Origin: Actinomycetes bacterium
Lineage (GTDB): Bacteria > Actinomycetota > Acidimicrobiia > Acidimicrobiales > RAAP-2
Direction of reading: 5' to 3'
Length of the DNA: 64,000 nucleotides
NCBI GenBank assembly: GCA_021785695.1
Contig: JAJYEQ010000005.1
Location: 1 to 64,000, forward strand
Shown: positions 35,600 through 48,397 of the stretch, in pieces
Numbering within the stretch: position 1 is the stretch's first letter
How the letters are laid out: each line of letters begins with the position of its first letter
Program-made: the position numbers and the translations under genes
Notes under the pieces: model-generated
The model's database searches: none
What the model saw: the letters and a program-made list of their open reading frames with translations, nothing else
What the model was told of the DNA's origin: nothing

Positions 35600-36521
35600 G
35601 CCCGCCGTCTCCGTGATCATCCCGGCCTACAACGAGGCCCACCGCCTCGCGGCGGGGTACGCGCGCCTGGCCCCGATCCTGCCCTCCCTGGGGGCCGACG
35701 TCGAGGTCGTGATCGTCGACGACGGCTCGAGTGACGCCACCGCGCAGACCGCCGCCCACGTCTACCGCGCACTCGACCCGGTGATCGTGCGCCACCCGCA
35801 CAACCGCGGCAAGGGTGCCGCCGTGGCCACGGGCATCGCGCGAGCGCGCGGCGCACGCCTGCTCATCGTGGACGCCGACATGGCCATCGACCCCGAGCAC
35901 TACCCCGCGCTGGTGGCCGGGCTCGACCGCGCCGACGTCGTGGCCGGGTCGCGCGCCGCAGCCGGTGCCATCCACTACGGGAGCCGGGCACGCACCTGGG
36001 CCGGCCGGGTCTTCCACCTACTGGTGCGCCACTACACCGGCGTGCGCCTGGCCGACACCCAGTGCGGCGCCAAGGCACTGCGGCGGGGGCCCGCCCGGCT
36101 GCTGGCGCTCCTGGGCACCATCGAGGGCTTCGCCTACGACGTCGAGTACCTCCACCTGGCCGCGCGCCTGGGGCTGCGCGTGGTGGCGTACCCGGTGAGC
36201 TGGCGCGACGTCAGCGGCTCGACCGTGCGGCTCTCGCGCGCCCCCCTGGCCATGCTCGGCGACCTGCGGCGGCTGCGGCACACCACCTACCAGCTGCCCG
36301 GCGTCGTCGTCGCGGCCCCCGCGCCGGCGTCGCTCGCAGCCACCCTGCACCACCACGGCGCGCTCGGTGCCGTGATCGCCCACGGGGCCGACGACGACCT
36401 CGTGGTGGTGGGCCGCCACGACGCACTGGCCGCCGCCGCCCTGGCCGCCGACACCGGCGGCTCCCTGGGGGCCGTCGGCCTGGCCGCGCTGGCCGGCCGC
36501 CGGGTCGAGGCTCTCGCCTAG
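35583..36521 (+). CDS. GT2 glycosyltransferase (dolichyl-phosphate mannose synthase-like)
   Basis: VSVIIPAYNEAHRLAAGY, VIVDDGSSDATAQ, LIVDADMAIDPEHYP. Confidence 0.88.
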   Translation: MPPGPEPAVSVIIPAYNEAHRLAAGYARLAPILPSLGADVEVVIVDDGSSDATAQTAAHVYRALDPVIVRHPHNRGKGAAVATGIARARGARLLIVDADMAIDPEHYPALVAGLDRADVVAGSRAAAGAIHYGSRARTWAGRVFHLLVRHYTGVRLADTQCGAKALRRGPARLLALLGTIEGFAYDVEYLHLAARLGLRVVAYPVSWRDVSGSTVRLSRAPLAMLGDLRRLRHTTYQLPGVVVAAPAPASLAATLHHHGALGAVIAHGADDDLVVVGRHDALAAAALAADTGGSLGAVGLAALAGRRVEALA

Positions 36522-37138
36522 CCCCGCGGCAGCAGCCAGTCCGCCACCAGCTGGGGCGCCCGGTCGGCCCACTCCTCGGCGGTCATCGCGTAGCGGGCGT
36601 GGTCCTCCCAGGCACCGTCGATCTCGAGGTAGCGCTCGGCCACGCCCTCGCAGCGCAGACCCAGCTTCTCCACCACCCGCCGCGAGGCACGGTTGCGCGG
36701 GATGATGTTGATCTCGATGCGGTGCAGGCGCAGCGTCTCGAGGGCGAACTGGATGGCCACCACCACCGCCTCGGGCATGAGGCCCCGGCCCGCGACGGCC
36801 TCGTCGATCCAGTAGCCGATGAAGCCCACCTGCATGGGCCCGCGCTGGATCCCCGACAGCGTCAGCTCCCCCACGAAGCGGCCCGCGTAGAAGATCCCGA
36901 ACCCGTAGCCGGTCCCGAGGTGCCGCTCGCGCTCGCGGATGGCGCACCGGCTGGCGAAGCTGCGGCGATCCTCGGCGGCGTAGCTGGCGTGGGCCGAGCG
37001 CGGCTCCCACTTGACCAGCCAGTCGCGGCAGCGCACGCGGACCTCGTGCCAGGCCTCCCAGTCGGCATCGCCGAGGGGGCGAAGCATGACGCGCGACCCG
37101 TAGAGCGTCATCGTCGAGCTGGTGGCACGGCTGATCAC
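36518..37138 (-). CDS. GNAT acetyltransferase (RimJ-like)
   Basis: LRPLGDADWEAWHEVR, IDEAVAGRGLMPEAVVVAIQFALETLRLHRIEINIIPRNRASRRVVEKLGLRCEG. Confidence 0.9.
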   Translation of the reverse strand: MISRATSSTMTLYGSRVMLRPLGDADWEAWHEVRVRCRDWLVKWEPRSAHASYAAEDRRSFASRCAIRERERHLGTGYGFGIFYAGRFVGELTLSGIQRGPMQVGFIGYWIDEAVAGRGLMPEAVVVAIQFALETLRLHRIEINIIPRNRASRRVVEKLGLRCEGVAERYLEIDGAWEDHARYAMTAEEWADRAPQLVADWLLPRG

Positions 37139-37155
37139 GAGGTTTCCTCCCCCGC

Positions 37156-38576
37156 CTATCGTGCCAGGTCTGGCCCAGTGCTCGCATCCGAGCGCAGCCA
37201 GGCGGCCGCACCATCGAGGATGTCGTCTTCCGAGGTGAGCACGTCGGGTGCCGCGAAGCGCTCCAGGATCGCGTGCAGCACGACCAGCCCGGCCACCAGG
37301 ACGTCTTCGCGACCCGGGGCCATCCCGGCGTGCGCCAGGCGCTGGGCCGGCGTCTCGGCCGCCAGACGATCCAGCCAGGCGGCCACGTCGGCCGTGCCCA
37401 CCCGTTGGTGGTGCACGTCCTCGCGCCGGTAGTCGCGCAGGCCCGCCTGCAGCTGGGCCAGCGTCGCCGCGGTCCCGGCCAGCCCCACCACCTGGACCTG
37501 CCCGACCGCCGCGGCCCAGGCCGGGTCGGTGAGCTCGGTGCGCAGCGTGTCGTCGACCAGGCGCCGGGCGGCGCGCCGGGTCGCCTCGTCGAGCACCCCG
37601 GTGCCGGTGACGCGCTCGGTGACGCGCACGCAGCCCAGCTGCAGCGACGCCCAGTGGAACTCTCCCTCCCAGGTCAGCGCCAGCTCGGTCGAGCCGCCAC
37701 CGACGTCGACGACGAGGGGTGGGGCCCCGCCGGGCTCCAGGCCGGCCACGGCCCCGCGGTAGGAGAGGCCGGCCTCCTCGCGTCCACTCAGCACCCGCAC
37801 GCGGAGGCCCGTGACGGCGGCGGCCTCCTCGACGAACTGCTCGGCGTTGCTGGCGTCGCGCACGGCCGAGGTCGCCACGACCAGCCCCTGGTGCGCGCCA
37901 GCGGCCACGAAGCGCTCGCGGTACTGGGCCAGCACGTGCATCGTGCGCGCCCGGGCGTCAGGCGCCAGGCGCCCCGCGGCGTCCACCCCGGCGGCCAGTC
38001 GGGTGATGCGCATGTCGCGCACCAGCGCGCGTCCCTCGCCATCGGTCACCAGCAGGCGCGTCGAGTTGCTCCCGCAGTCGATGACCGCCACCGGCTCGCC
38101 CGCCACCGCCCGGCGCCGCAGCGCCGTCGCCCCCACCTCGGCGGCGACCAGCGCCCCCACGGGGTCGTCGTCGCCGGCCAGGTAGTTGGCCAGGTGCGCG
38201 TGGAGGCACTTGACCCCGGTGCGCGTGCCGCCGACGCCCCCACTGGGCCGCGGCGCGTCGACCCGTCGCACGCGAGCGTCCCGGCGCGCGGCGTAGCGCG
38301 CGTGGGTCGCCGCCAGGTCCGTGGCGGACACCAGGTCCTCGTAGCGATGCACACCGCCGGCCGCCTCGACCCGGCTGACGGCCTCGACCAGCGGGGGGTC
38401 CACGAGCCAGTACAGGGTCGGCAGGGGCGTCCCGTCGTCCAGGTGGGGGGCGTTCTCGATCACCACCGGCTCCCCCGACGCGCGCCGCACGACCACGCGG
38501 AACCACGCCTGCGCCGGGCGCCCCAGCCGGGCCTCCACGGCCCGCCGGTCCTCGACCGGCACCTCGGGACGGTCGC

Positions 38577-38580
<4 letters not shown>
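37156..38580 (-). CDS. ppx: DUF501-Ppx/GppA phosphatase fusion
   Basis: N-terminal ~150 aa VEARLGRPAQAWFRVVVRRASGEPVVIENAPHLDDGTPLPTLYWLVDP...GVKCLHAHLANYLAG (DUF501-like), then VAVIDCGSNSTRLLV...DVGGGSTELAL (Ppx/GppA). Confidence 0.85.
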
Positions 38581-41629
<3,049 letters not shown>

Positions 41630-41633
<4 letters not shown>

Positions 41634-42712
41634 CGATAGGTCAGAGCGCTCGGCGCGCCGAGCACCGACGCGCCCGTGACCGCCGCGGCCGCCGGCACGC
41701 TCGGGGCGCTCACGGTGAGGCCGGTCGAACCCAGGACCCACTGGCCGAGTGCCGGGTCGACGGCCACCACAGCCTGGTCCACGACCCGGCTGCGCACCTG
41801 ATCAGCGCCCAGGGCGTTCAGGCTGCTCACGTCGGACAGTACGCGGGCCGCCGACGCGGCGAAGGTGGCCGGCTTCTCCGAAGTGGCCGCCACGTAGAGC
41901 GCGTAGGTGGTGCCGTTCTGCGTGGTGCTCGAGGGCGTCGTGGGGAAATGGCCCAAGGCGTGACCCGCCACGTCGGCGCGCACACTGGCGTAGTACGGCG
42001 AGGACGGCCCGTAACACCCGTAGGAGCCGCCCCGCGCCCCCGAGGGGTCGAGGGAGAAGCGCTTGGCCAGGGTCGCCACGGAGGCTCCCGCGGCCTGGGC
42101 CTGGGCAAAGGCCGAGACCTCGGCCGCCGGCACCTCGGCCACGCTGATGCACATCGTCATGTACTGCGAGCGGTGATGCGCGTAGTAGGCGTGCAGCGAC
42201 GCGGTCGTCAGGGGGATGGTCGAGTTCAGGCGGTTGACCAGGTAGAGCGACTCGGCCTGGGCGGTCACCTCGAGGGAGCGCATGGCGGGCGTCATGGCCG
42301 CCAGGGCGGTGGCCGCGCTGCCCGGGCAGGTGAAGGAGCGGGCGGCGGCGGCCTGGGTCATCTCGGACTCCAACGAGGCCGTCGCCTGGGCCAGATCGGC
42401 CCCGGGGCGGTAGTGCAGGCTCGAGCGCACGTACTGGTCGATCGCCATGGCCTGGATGCGCAGGTCGGACCACGCCGCCGCGCCGCTGGCCGCCATCGTC
42501 GAGGTACCCGCACCAGCACCGTAGTTGGCGGGGTCAATGGCGGTCAGGTAGCACTGCAGGGCGGTCGAGTTGGCGATGGCGCTCAGCTCGCCGCGTACCT
42601 GGGCGGCCGAGGCGACCTGGCCGTTGACGCGGAGCCCCGACGAGGCGCTGAAGCGGCCCACCAGCACGGCGAGGACCAGGGCGGCAATGAGAGCGGTGAT
42701 GACGCGACGCAC
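41630..42712 (-). CDS. Secreted/anchored peptidyl-prolyl isomerase (SurA/PpiC-like)
   Basis: N-terminal TM, VNGQVASAAQVRGEL, SVAEVPAAEVSAFAQAQAAGASVATLAKRFSLDPSGARGGSYG. Confidence 0.75.
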
Positions 42713-42721
42713 CCGCCCAGC

Positions 42722-45700
42722 CTACCCAGGCGTGCTGGGCTCTTGGGGTCCGGCCACCTCGAGGACCAGGTCGCGCAGCCGCGACGCGGACGCCTCGCGC
42801 GTGGCCAGCTCCACGCGCACCTCGCGCGCGGCCTCGTCGTAGCTGCGCGAGCCGTAGTGGCGCCGCAGGCGCACCTGGACGCTGTAGGGAATCGTCACCG
42901 GGCTCAGGTGCACCGCCACACGGTCCCGTCGCCCGGGACGCGGACGGGCGCTCAGCGTGGTGATGCCCGCCCCCAGGCACGCCAGGCGCAGCGCCGCCAG
43001 CTCGATGAGCCCGACCGCCGGCGCGGGCAACGGCCCGTAGCGGTCGACCCACTCCTCGCGCAGGTCGGCCAGCGCGGCGGCGTCCTCGATGGCGGCCAGC
43101 CGGCGATACGCCTCCAGGCGGGCGTCGTCGCCCTCCACGTAGTGCGCTGGCAGGTGGGCCTCGCCGGGGACGTCCAGGCTGACGGTCGCCACCTCGGCGG
43201 GCACGATGCCCTTGGCCTCGGCCACGGCCTCGGCGACCAGCTGGACGTAGAGGTCGTAGCCCACGGCGGCGACCGGGCCCGACTGGTCGTGCCCGAGCAG
43301 GTTGCCCGCGCCCCGGATCTCCAGGTCGCGCATCGCGATCTTGAACCCGCTGCCCAGCGCCGTGTTGTCTCCGATGGTCCGCAGGCGCTCGTAGGCGGCC
43401 TCCGAGAGGGCGTGCTCGTCGCCGTGGAACAGGTAGGCGTAGGCGCGCTGGCCCGAGCGGCCCACGCGCCCGCGCAGCTGGTGCAGCTGGCCCAGGCCGA
43501 GCCGCTCGGCCCGGTCCACGATCAGGGTGTTGACCGACGGCAGGTCGATGCCCGACTCGACGATGGTCGTGCACACCAGGAGGTCGGTGCGCCGCTCCCA
43601 GAAGTCGATCATCACGCGCTCGAGCGTGCCCTCGTCCATCTGCCCGTGGGCGATCGCCACGCGCGCGTCGGGCACCAGGCGGCCCAGGCGCTGGGCCACC
43701 AGCTCGATGTCGGCCACCCGGTTGTGGACGAAGAAGACCTGGCCCTCGCGCAGCAGCTCGCGGCGCACCGCCTCGACCACGGCCGCCTCGTCGTAGGACC
43801 CCACGTGGGTGAGGATCGGGCGCCGGTCGGCCGGCGGGGTCGTCACCATCGACAGGTCGCGGATGCCCGACAGGGCCATCTCGAGTGTCCGCGGGATCGG
43901 GCTGGCCGAGAGTGTGAGCACGTCGATGCCCACCCACCGGCGCTTGATCGCCTCCTTGTCGGCGACACCGAAGCGCTGCTCCTCGTCCACGACGAGGAGC
44001 CCGAGCTGGCGGAACTGCACGTCCTGGCCCAACAGGCGGTGCGTGCCCACGACGACGTCGACGGTTCCCTCGGCCAGCGCGCGCAGCGTCTCGCGCGTCG
44101 CGGCGTCGTCGACGAAGCGGCTGAGCAGCGCGACGCGCACCGGGAAGCCGGCGAAGCGCTCGCTCAGCGTGGCCAGGTGCTGGCTGGCCAGCAGCGTCGT
44201 GGGCACCAGGAGGGCGGCCTGGCGGCCGTCCTGGACGGCCTTGAAGATCGCCCGCACCGCGATCTCGGTCTTGCCGAAGCCCACGTCGGCGCAGACCAGC
44301 CGGTCCATCGGGCGCGGCGCCTCCATGTCGGCCTTGACGGCCTCGACCGCGACGGCCTGGTCGGCGGTCAGGTCGAAGGCGAACTGGTCCTCCATCTCGT
44401 GCTGCCAGGCGGTGTCGGCGCCGAAGGCGTGCCCGGTGGCCGTGGAGCGCTGGCGGTACAGGTCGACCAGGTCCTGGGCCACCAGGTAGGCCGCGGCCCG
44501 GGCCCGGGCCCGGGTGCGCTGCCAGTCCACGCCGCCGAGGCGCGACAGGCTGGGAGCGTCGCCGCCCGTGTAGGGCGTCAGGACCTCCATCTGGTCGGCT
44601 GGCCAGTAGCTGCGCCCGTCCTTGAACTCCAGGACCAGGTAGTCGCGCACCGTGCCCGAGATGGCGCGCGTCGTCGTGCCGGCGAACCGCGCGATGCCGT
44701 GGTGACGGTGGACGACGTACCCGCCGACGGCGAAGTCGTCGAAGAACCCCTCGACGGCCCGCGCGCGCGTGCGCACGGCCCGGTGGGCGCTGCGCCGTCC
44801 CGTCAAGTCAGACTCGCTCCACACGACGATGTCGGCGGCGAGGGCGGTGAATCCGGCCGGCAGGTGGCTGACCGCGACGCTGAGGCGCGTGTCGAGGATG
44901 GCCGCCGGGTCCGTGGTGACGCTGAGCCCCTCCTCGCGCAGCTGGCCGGCCATGCGCTCGACGGCCGCCGGGTTGGAGGTCAAGATGACGCCCCGGCGCG
45001 AGGTCGGCCACGCGCGCACGTGGGCGGCGATGCGTCCCGGATCGCCCTGGACAACGGGGGGCGACGCCAGCCAGGGCTCGACCAGGGCGGGGTCGGCCGC
45101 CAGGGCGACGACGCGGCGCGACTCGAGGGCGGCGCGTCCCTCGTGGAGCAGGGGCACCGGATCGGGTGACTGCCACGTGGCCGCGACGACGCCGGCCAAC
45201 TCGCTCTCCTCGTCCAGCACGTCGTCGAGGCGCCGCGCGACGCGCTCGGGCTCCACGACCACCAGGACGTAGGACCCCAGCTCGTCGAGCAGCGTCCGCC
45301 GTGACTCGGCGACCAGGGGCAGCCACCCCTCCATGCCGTCAAAGAGCTCGCCCGCGCCGATGCGCTCGAGCACCGGGGCGGCCCAGGGCTGGGCGGCGGC
45401 GGTGGCCCGCGCCCGGGCGCGGCCCGCCAGGCCGGGGCGCCACTCGCGCGCCGGGGCCAGCACCACCGCGTCGCGATCTCCCGCCGAGCGCTGGCTGGCC
45501 AGGTCGAAGACCGTCAGCCGGTCGATCTCGTCGCCGAACAGGTCGAGCCGCACCGGCTGGTCGTGGTCGGGCGACCACAGGTCCACGATCCCGCCGCGCA
45601 CGGCGAACTCGCCGCGATGCTCGACCTGGGCCTCGCGCCGGTAGCCCCACCCGACCAGCCGCTCGAGCAGCTGGTCGCGGTCGATGGCCTCGCCCCGGCG

Positions 45701-46105
45701 CACCACCTGGAGCTCGGCGGGCTCGGGCGGGACGATCTGCACCAGGGCGCGCGCGGCCCCCACGACGACGCGCGGTCCCGTGCCCCCCGCCAGCGCGGCG
45801 CGCAGGCTGGTGCGCTCGGCCATCACGGCCGCGTCGGGCGATACGCGCTCGAGGGGATGGATGTCCCAGGCGCTGACCAGGGCGACTGACGCGGGATCAT
45901 CCAGCCAGGCCGACACCCCCTCGGCGACCAGCTGGGCGTCCTGGGAGGTGGCCACCATCACGGCCACCGGCCCCTCCAGGGCCATCGCCGCCACCAGCGC
46001 GGGCGTCGCGAAGGTCGACGGCGCCACCGTGCCGCGGGCCGCGGCCGCGCGCAGCGGCGGGGCCAGGCGCTCCAGGACGCGCCGCAGCCCGGCGCTGGCG
46101 CTCAC
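42722..46105 (-). CDS. mfd: Transcription-repair coupling factor
   Basis: Full-length 1127 aa; CID, superfamily 2 helicase (CADVGFGKTEIAVRAIFKAVQDGRQAALLVPTTLLASQH), TRCF C-terminal domain; GTG start 46105. Confidence 0.95.
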   Translation of the reverse strand: MSASAGLRRVLERLAPPLRAAAARGTVAPSTFATPALVAAMALEGPVAVMVATSQDAQLVAEGVSAWLDDPASVALVSAWDIHPLERVSPDAAVMAERTSLRAALAGGTGPRVVVGAARALVQIVPPEPAELQVVRRGEAIDRDQLLERLVGWGYRREAQVEHRGEFAVRGGIVDLWSPDHDQPVRLDLFGDEIDRLTVFDLASQRSAGDRDAVVLAPAREWRPGLAGRARARATAAAQPWAAPVLERIGAGELFDGMEGWLPLVAESRRTLLDELGSYVLVVVEPERVARRLDDVLDEESELAGVVAATWQSPDPVPLLHEGRAALESRRVVALAADPALVEPWLASPPVVQGDPGRIAAHVRAWPTSRRGVILTSNPAAVERMAGQLREEGLSVTTDPAAILDTRLSVAVSHLPAGFTALAADIVVWSESDLTGRRSAHRAVRTRARAVEGFFDDFAVGGYVVHRHHGIARFAGTTTRAISGTVRDYLVLEFKDGRSYWPADQMEVLTPYTGGDAPSLSRLGGVDWQRTRARARAAAYLVAQDLVDLYRQRSTATGHAFGADTAWQHEMEDQFAFDLTADQAVAVEAVKADMEAPRPMDRLVCADVGFGKTEIAVRAIFKAVQDGRQAALLVPTTLLASQHLATLSERFAGFPVRVALLSRFVDDAATRETLRALAEGTVDVVVGTHRLLGQDVQFRQLGLLVVDEEQRFGVADKEAIKRRWVGIDVLTLSASPIPRTLEMALSGIRDLSMVTTPPADRRPILTHVGSYDEAAVVEAVRRELLREGQVFFVHNRVADIELVAQRLGRLVPDARVAIAHGQMDEGTLERVMIDFWERRTDLLVCTTIVESGIDLPSVNTLIVDRAERLGLGQLHQLRGRVGRSGQRAYAYLFHGDEHALSEAAYERLRTIGDNTALGSGFKIAMRDLEIRGAGNLLGHDQSGPVAAVGYDLYVQLVAEAVAEAKGIVPAEVATVSLDVPGEAHLPAHYVEGDDARLEAYRRLAAIEDAAALADLREEWVDRYGPLPAPAVGLIELAALRLACLGAGITTLSARPRPGRRDRVAVHLSPVTIPYSVQVRLRRHYGSRSYDEAAREVRVELATREASASRLRDLVLEVAGPQEPSTPG

Positions 46106-46716
46106 CGCGCCGTCACCTGGCGCTGCGCCTCGTCGAGGCCCTGGGTCACCAGCACCTCCAGGATGTCGGCGGCGCGCGCGACGTCCTCGTCCCGGGAGCG
46201 CTGGCGCCCGCCGCTCAGACGGGCCAGCACGTAGTCGGCGCCCATCTCCTTGCGCGGTGGCTTGCCGATGCCGATGCGCAGGCGGGTGAAGGCGGCCGTA
46301 CCCAGCGCGCGGGCGATCGACTCGAGTCCGTGGTGCCCCGCCAGCCCCCCGTCCACCTTGAGGCGGAGGCGACCCGGCTCCAGGTCCAGCTCGTCGTGCA
46401 CGACGACCAGGCGGTCGAGGCTGGCCAGCGAGGCGCGGCGCACCAGGGGTGCGACCGAGCCACCCGACTCGTTCATGTAGGTCGTGGGGACCGCCAGCAG
46501 GACCACGCCGTCGTCGGCCGACGTGCTCCCGATCTCCGCCAGGAGGCGCCGCTCGCGCCGCAGGCGCACCGCCCAGCGCTCGGCCAGCACGCGCACCGCG
46601 TCGCCGCCCACGTTGTGGCGCGTCCCGGCGTACTCGGAGCCGGGATTGGCCAGGCCAACCACGAGCCACGCGCTCGTGGCGCCCCGCCGCTCGCCGCCGG
46701 CGCGCCCGGGCGCCAC
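46102..46716 (-). CDS. pth: Peptidyl-tRNA hydrolase
   Basis: LVVGLANPGSEYAGTRHNVGGDAV, PTTYMNESGGSV, VHDELDLEPGRLRLKVDGGLAGHHGLESI, RLRIGIGKP. Confidence 0.95.
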   Translation of the reverse strand: MAPGRAGGERRGATSAWLVVGLANPGSEYAGTRHNVGGDAVRVLAERWAVRLRRERRLLAEIGSTSADDGVVLLAVPTTYMNESGGSVAPLVRRASLASLDRLVVVHDELDLEPGRLRLKVDGGLAGHHGLESIARALGTAAFTRLRIGIGKPPRKEMGADYVLARLSGGRQRSRDEDVARAADILEVLVTQGLDEAQRQVTAR

Positions 46717-46720
46717 GGCG

Positions 46721-47302
46721 CTACGCCGGTGCGCCGGTCTTGGTCGCCCGTCCAGCGTGGGTGGCCACGACCGTGACGTTCAGGTCGCCCGTCGCGGCCA
46801 CGCCCTCGGGCAGGACCACGTCGGCCAGGCGGATCGACGCGCCGGCGCGCAGGGCCGACACGTCCACGTCGACGTGGGTGGGGATCCTCTCGGGCCGGGT
46901 GCGCAGCTCGAGGGAGAAGATCTGCTGGTCGATCTCCCAGTCGGCGTGGCGCACCTCGACCGCGTCGCCGACCAGGTGCAAGGGCACCTCGACGACGACG
47001 GGAGCGTCGGGATCCACGACCTGGAAGTCGATGTGGGCCACGGTGCCGCGCACCGGGTGGCGCTGGATCTCGCGAGCCATGACCACGAAGGACCGGCCGT
47101 CGGCACTCAGCTCGATCAGGGTGTTCAGGCCTCGCTCGCCCGAGACAGCCTGGCGAAAGGCCCGCGCGTCGACCGCCACGGCGAGCGTAGACACCCCGGG
47201 TCCGTAGACGACGCCCGGGATGGAACCCGCGCGGCGCAGCCGGCGGGACGCGCGCGACCCCGCCTCCCGATCGGTGGACGCCTGCAACGTGACCCGCGAC
47301 AT
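46721..47302 (-). CDS. rplY: 50S ribosomal protein L25/Ctc
   Basis: MSRVTLQASTDREAGSRASRRLRRAGSIPGVVYGPG, VAHIDFQVVDPDAPVVVEVPLHLVGDA. Confidence 0.93.
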   Translation of the reverse strand: MSRVTLQASTDREAGSRASRRLRRAGSIPGVVYGPGVSTLAVAVDARAFRQAVSGERGLNTLIELSADGRSFVVMAREIQRHPVRGTVAHIDFQVVDPDAPVVVEVPLHLVGDAVEVRHADWEIDQQIFSLELRTRPERIPTHVDVDVSALRAGASIRLADVVLPEGVAATGDLNVTVVATHAGRATKTGAPA

Positions 47303-47383
47303 CTGGACTCCTTCACCTGGCGGCCGCCGCCCGCAGCCGCACACAGGGTGGCAAGTCTACCGGCTGCGCACCCCGGGGGAAAC

Positions 47384-48358
47384 TCAGACCTGGTTCTCAC
47401 CGCCGAAGATCGACGAGACCGACGACTCCTCGAAGATCGCCGCGATGGCGTTGGCGATGACCGTGGCGATGGAGAGCACCTCGAGCTTCTCGAAACGCTG
47501 CTCGGGGCGCAGCGGAAGGGTGTCGGTGACGATCACCCGGCCGACCGGGGCATTAAAGAGCCGCTCGGCGGCTGGGGGCGAGAAGACCGCGTGGGTGGCC
47601 ATGACCCAGATGTCCTCGGCGCCGTGGGCCTTGAGCAGGTCGCACGCGGCCACGATGGTCCCGGCGGTGTCGATCATGTCGTCGATCACCACGCAGTGGC
47701 GCCCGCGCACCGATCCCACGACGTGGCGGGCCTCGGCAACGTTGGCCATGCCGTGGGGCCGGGTCTTGTGCACCAGCGCCAGATCGCACCCCAGGTGCTG
47801 GGCGTAGCGCTCGGCCACCTTGACCCGACCGGCGTCGGGAGCGACCACCACGATGCTGTGGGGGTCGACGTGCGCCTGCAGGTAGGTCTCGAGCACCGGC
47901 GCGGCCACCAAGTGGTCGACGGGGATGTCGAAGAATCCCTGGATCTGCCCGGAGTGGAAGTCAACCGACAGCACCCGGTCGGCCCCGGCGGTCTGGAGCA
48001 TGTTGGCGATCAGCTTGGCGGAGATGGGCTCGCGCCCGGTGCTCTTGCGGTCCTGGCGCGCGTAGCCGTAGTTGGGGGCGACCGCGGTGATGCTCTTGGC
48101 CGAGGCGCGCTTGGCCGCGTCGATCATGATCAGCTGCTCCATCACCGCGTCGTTGACCGGTGAGGCGTGGGTCTGGATGATGAAGACGTGGGCGCCGCGG
48201 ATCGACTCGTCGTAGCGGCAGTGGATCTCGCCGTTGGCGAACTCCCGGACGTTGGCCTCGCTGACCTCGACGCCGAGGCGGTCGGCGATGTCGCGCGCCA
48301 GGACGGGGTGCGCGCGCCCAGACACGATGACCAGGCGCCTCTTGGCGAGGGACTCCAC
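47384..48358 (-). CDS. prs: Ribose-phosphate pyrophosphokinase
   Basis: IRGAHVFIIQTHASPVNDAVMEQLIMIDAAKRASAKSITAVAPNYGYARQDRK, VVIDDMIDTAGTIVAACDLLK. Confidence 0.97.
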   Translation of the reverse strand: MESLAKRRLVIVSGRAHPVLARDIADRLGVEVSEANVREFANGEIHCRYDESIRGAHVFIIQTHASPVNDAVMEQLIMIDAAKRASAKSITAVAPNYGYARQDRKSTGREPISAKLIANMLQTAGADRVLSVDFHSGQIQGFFDIPVDHLVAAPVLETYLQAHVDPHSIVVVAPDAGRVKVAERYAQHLGCDLALVHKTRPHGMANVAEARHVVGSVRGRHCVVIDDMIDTAGTIVAACDLLKAHGAEDIWVMATHAVFSPPAAERLFNAPVGRVIVTDTLPLRPEQRFEKLEVLSIATVIANAIAAIFEESSVSSIFGGENQV

Positions 48359-48397
48359 CGTCGTAGCGTACCGCGACCGGTGCGGGGCGCCAGAGGG

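Noticed and set aside
41948-45169. 1073-aa plus-strand ORF opposite mfd
   Set aside because: Antisense artefact; mfd on the minus strand is unmistakable.
42722-46669. 1315-aa Mfd with N-terminal extension
   Set aside because: Extension reads pth out of frame; mfd begins at GTG 46105, overlapping the pth stop.
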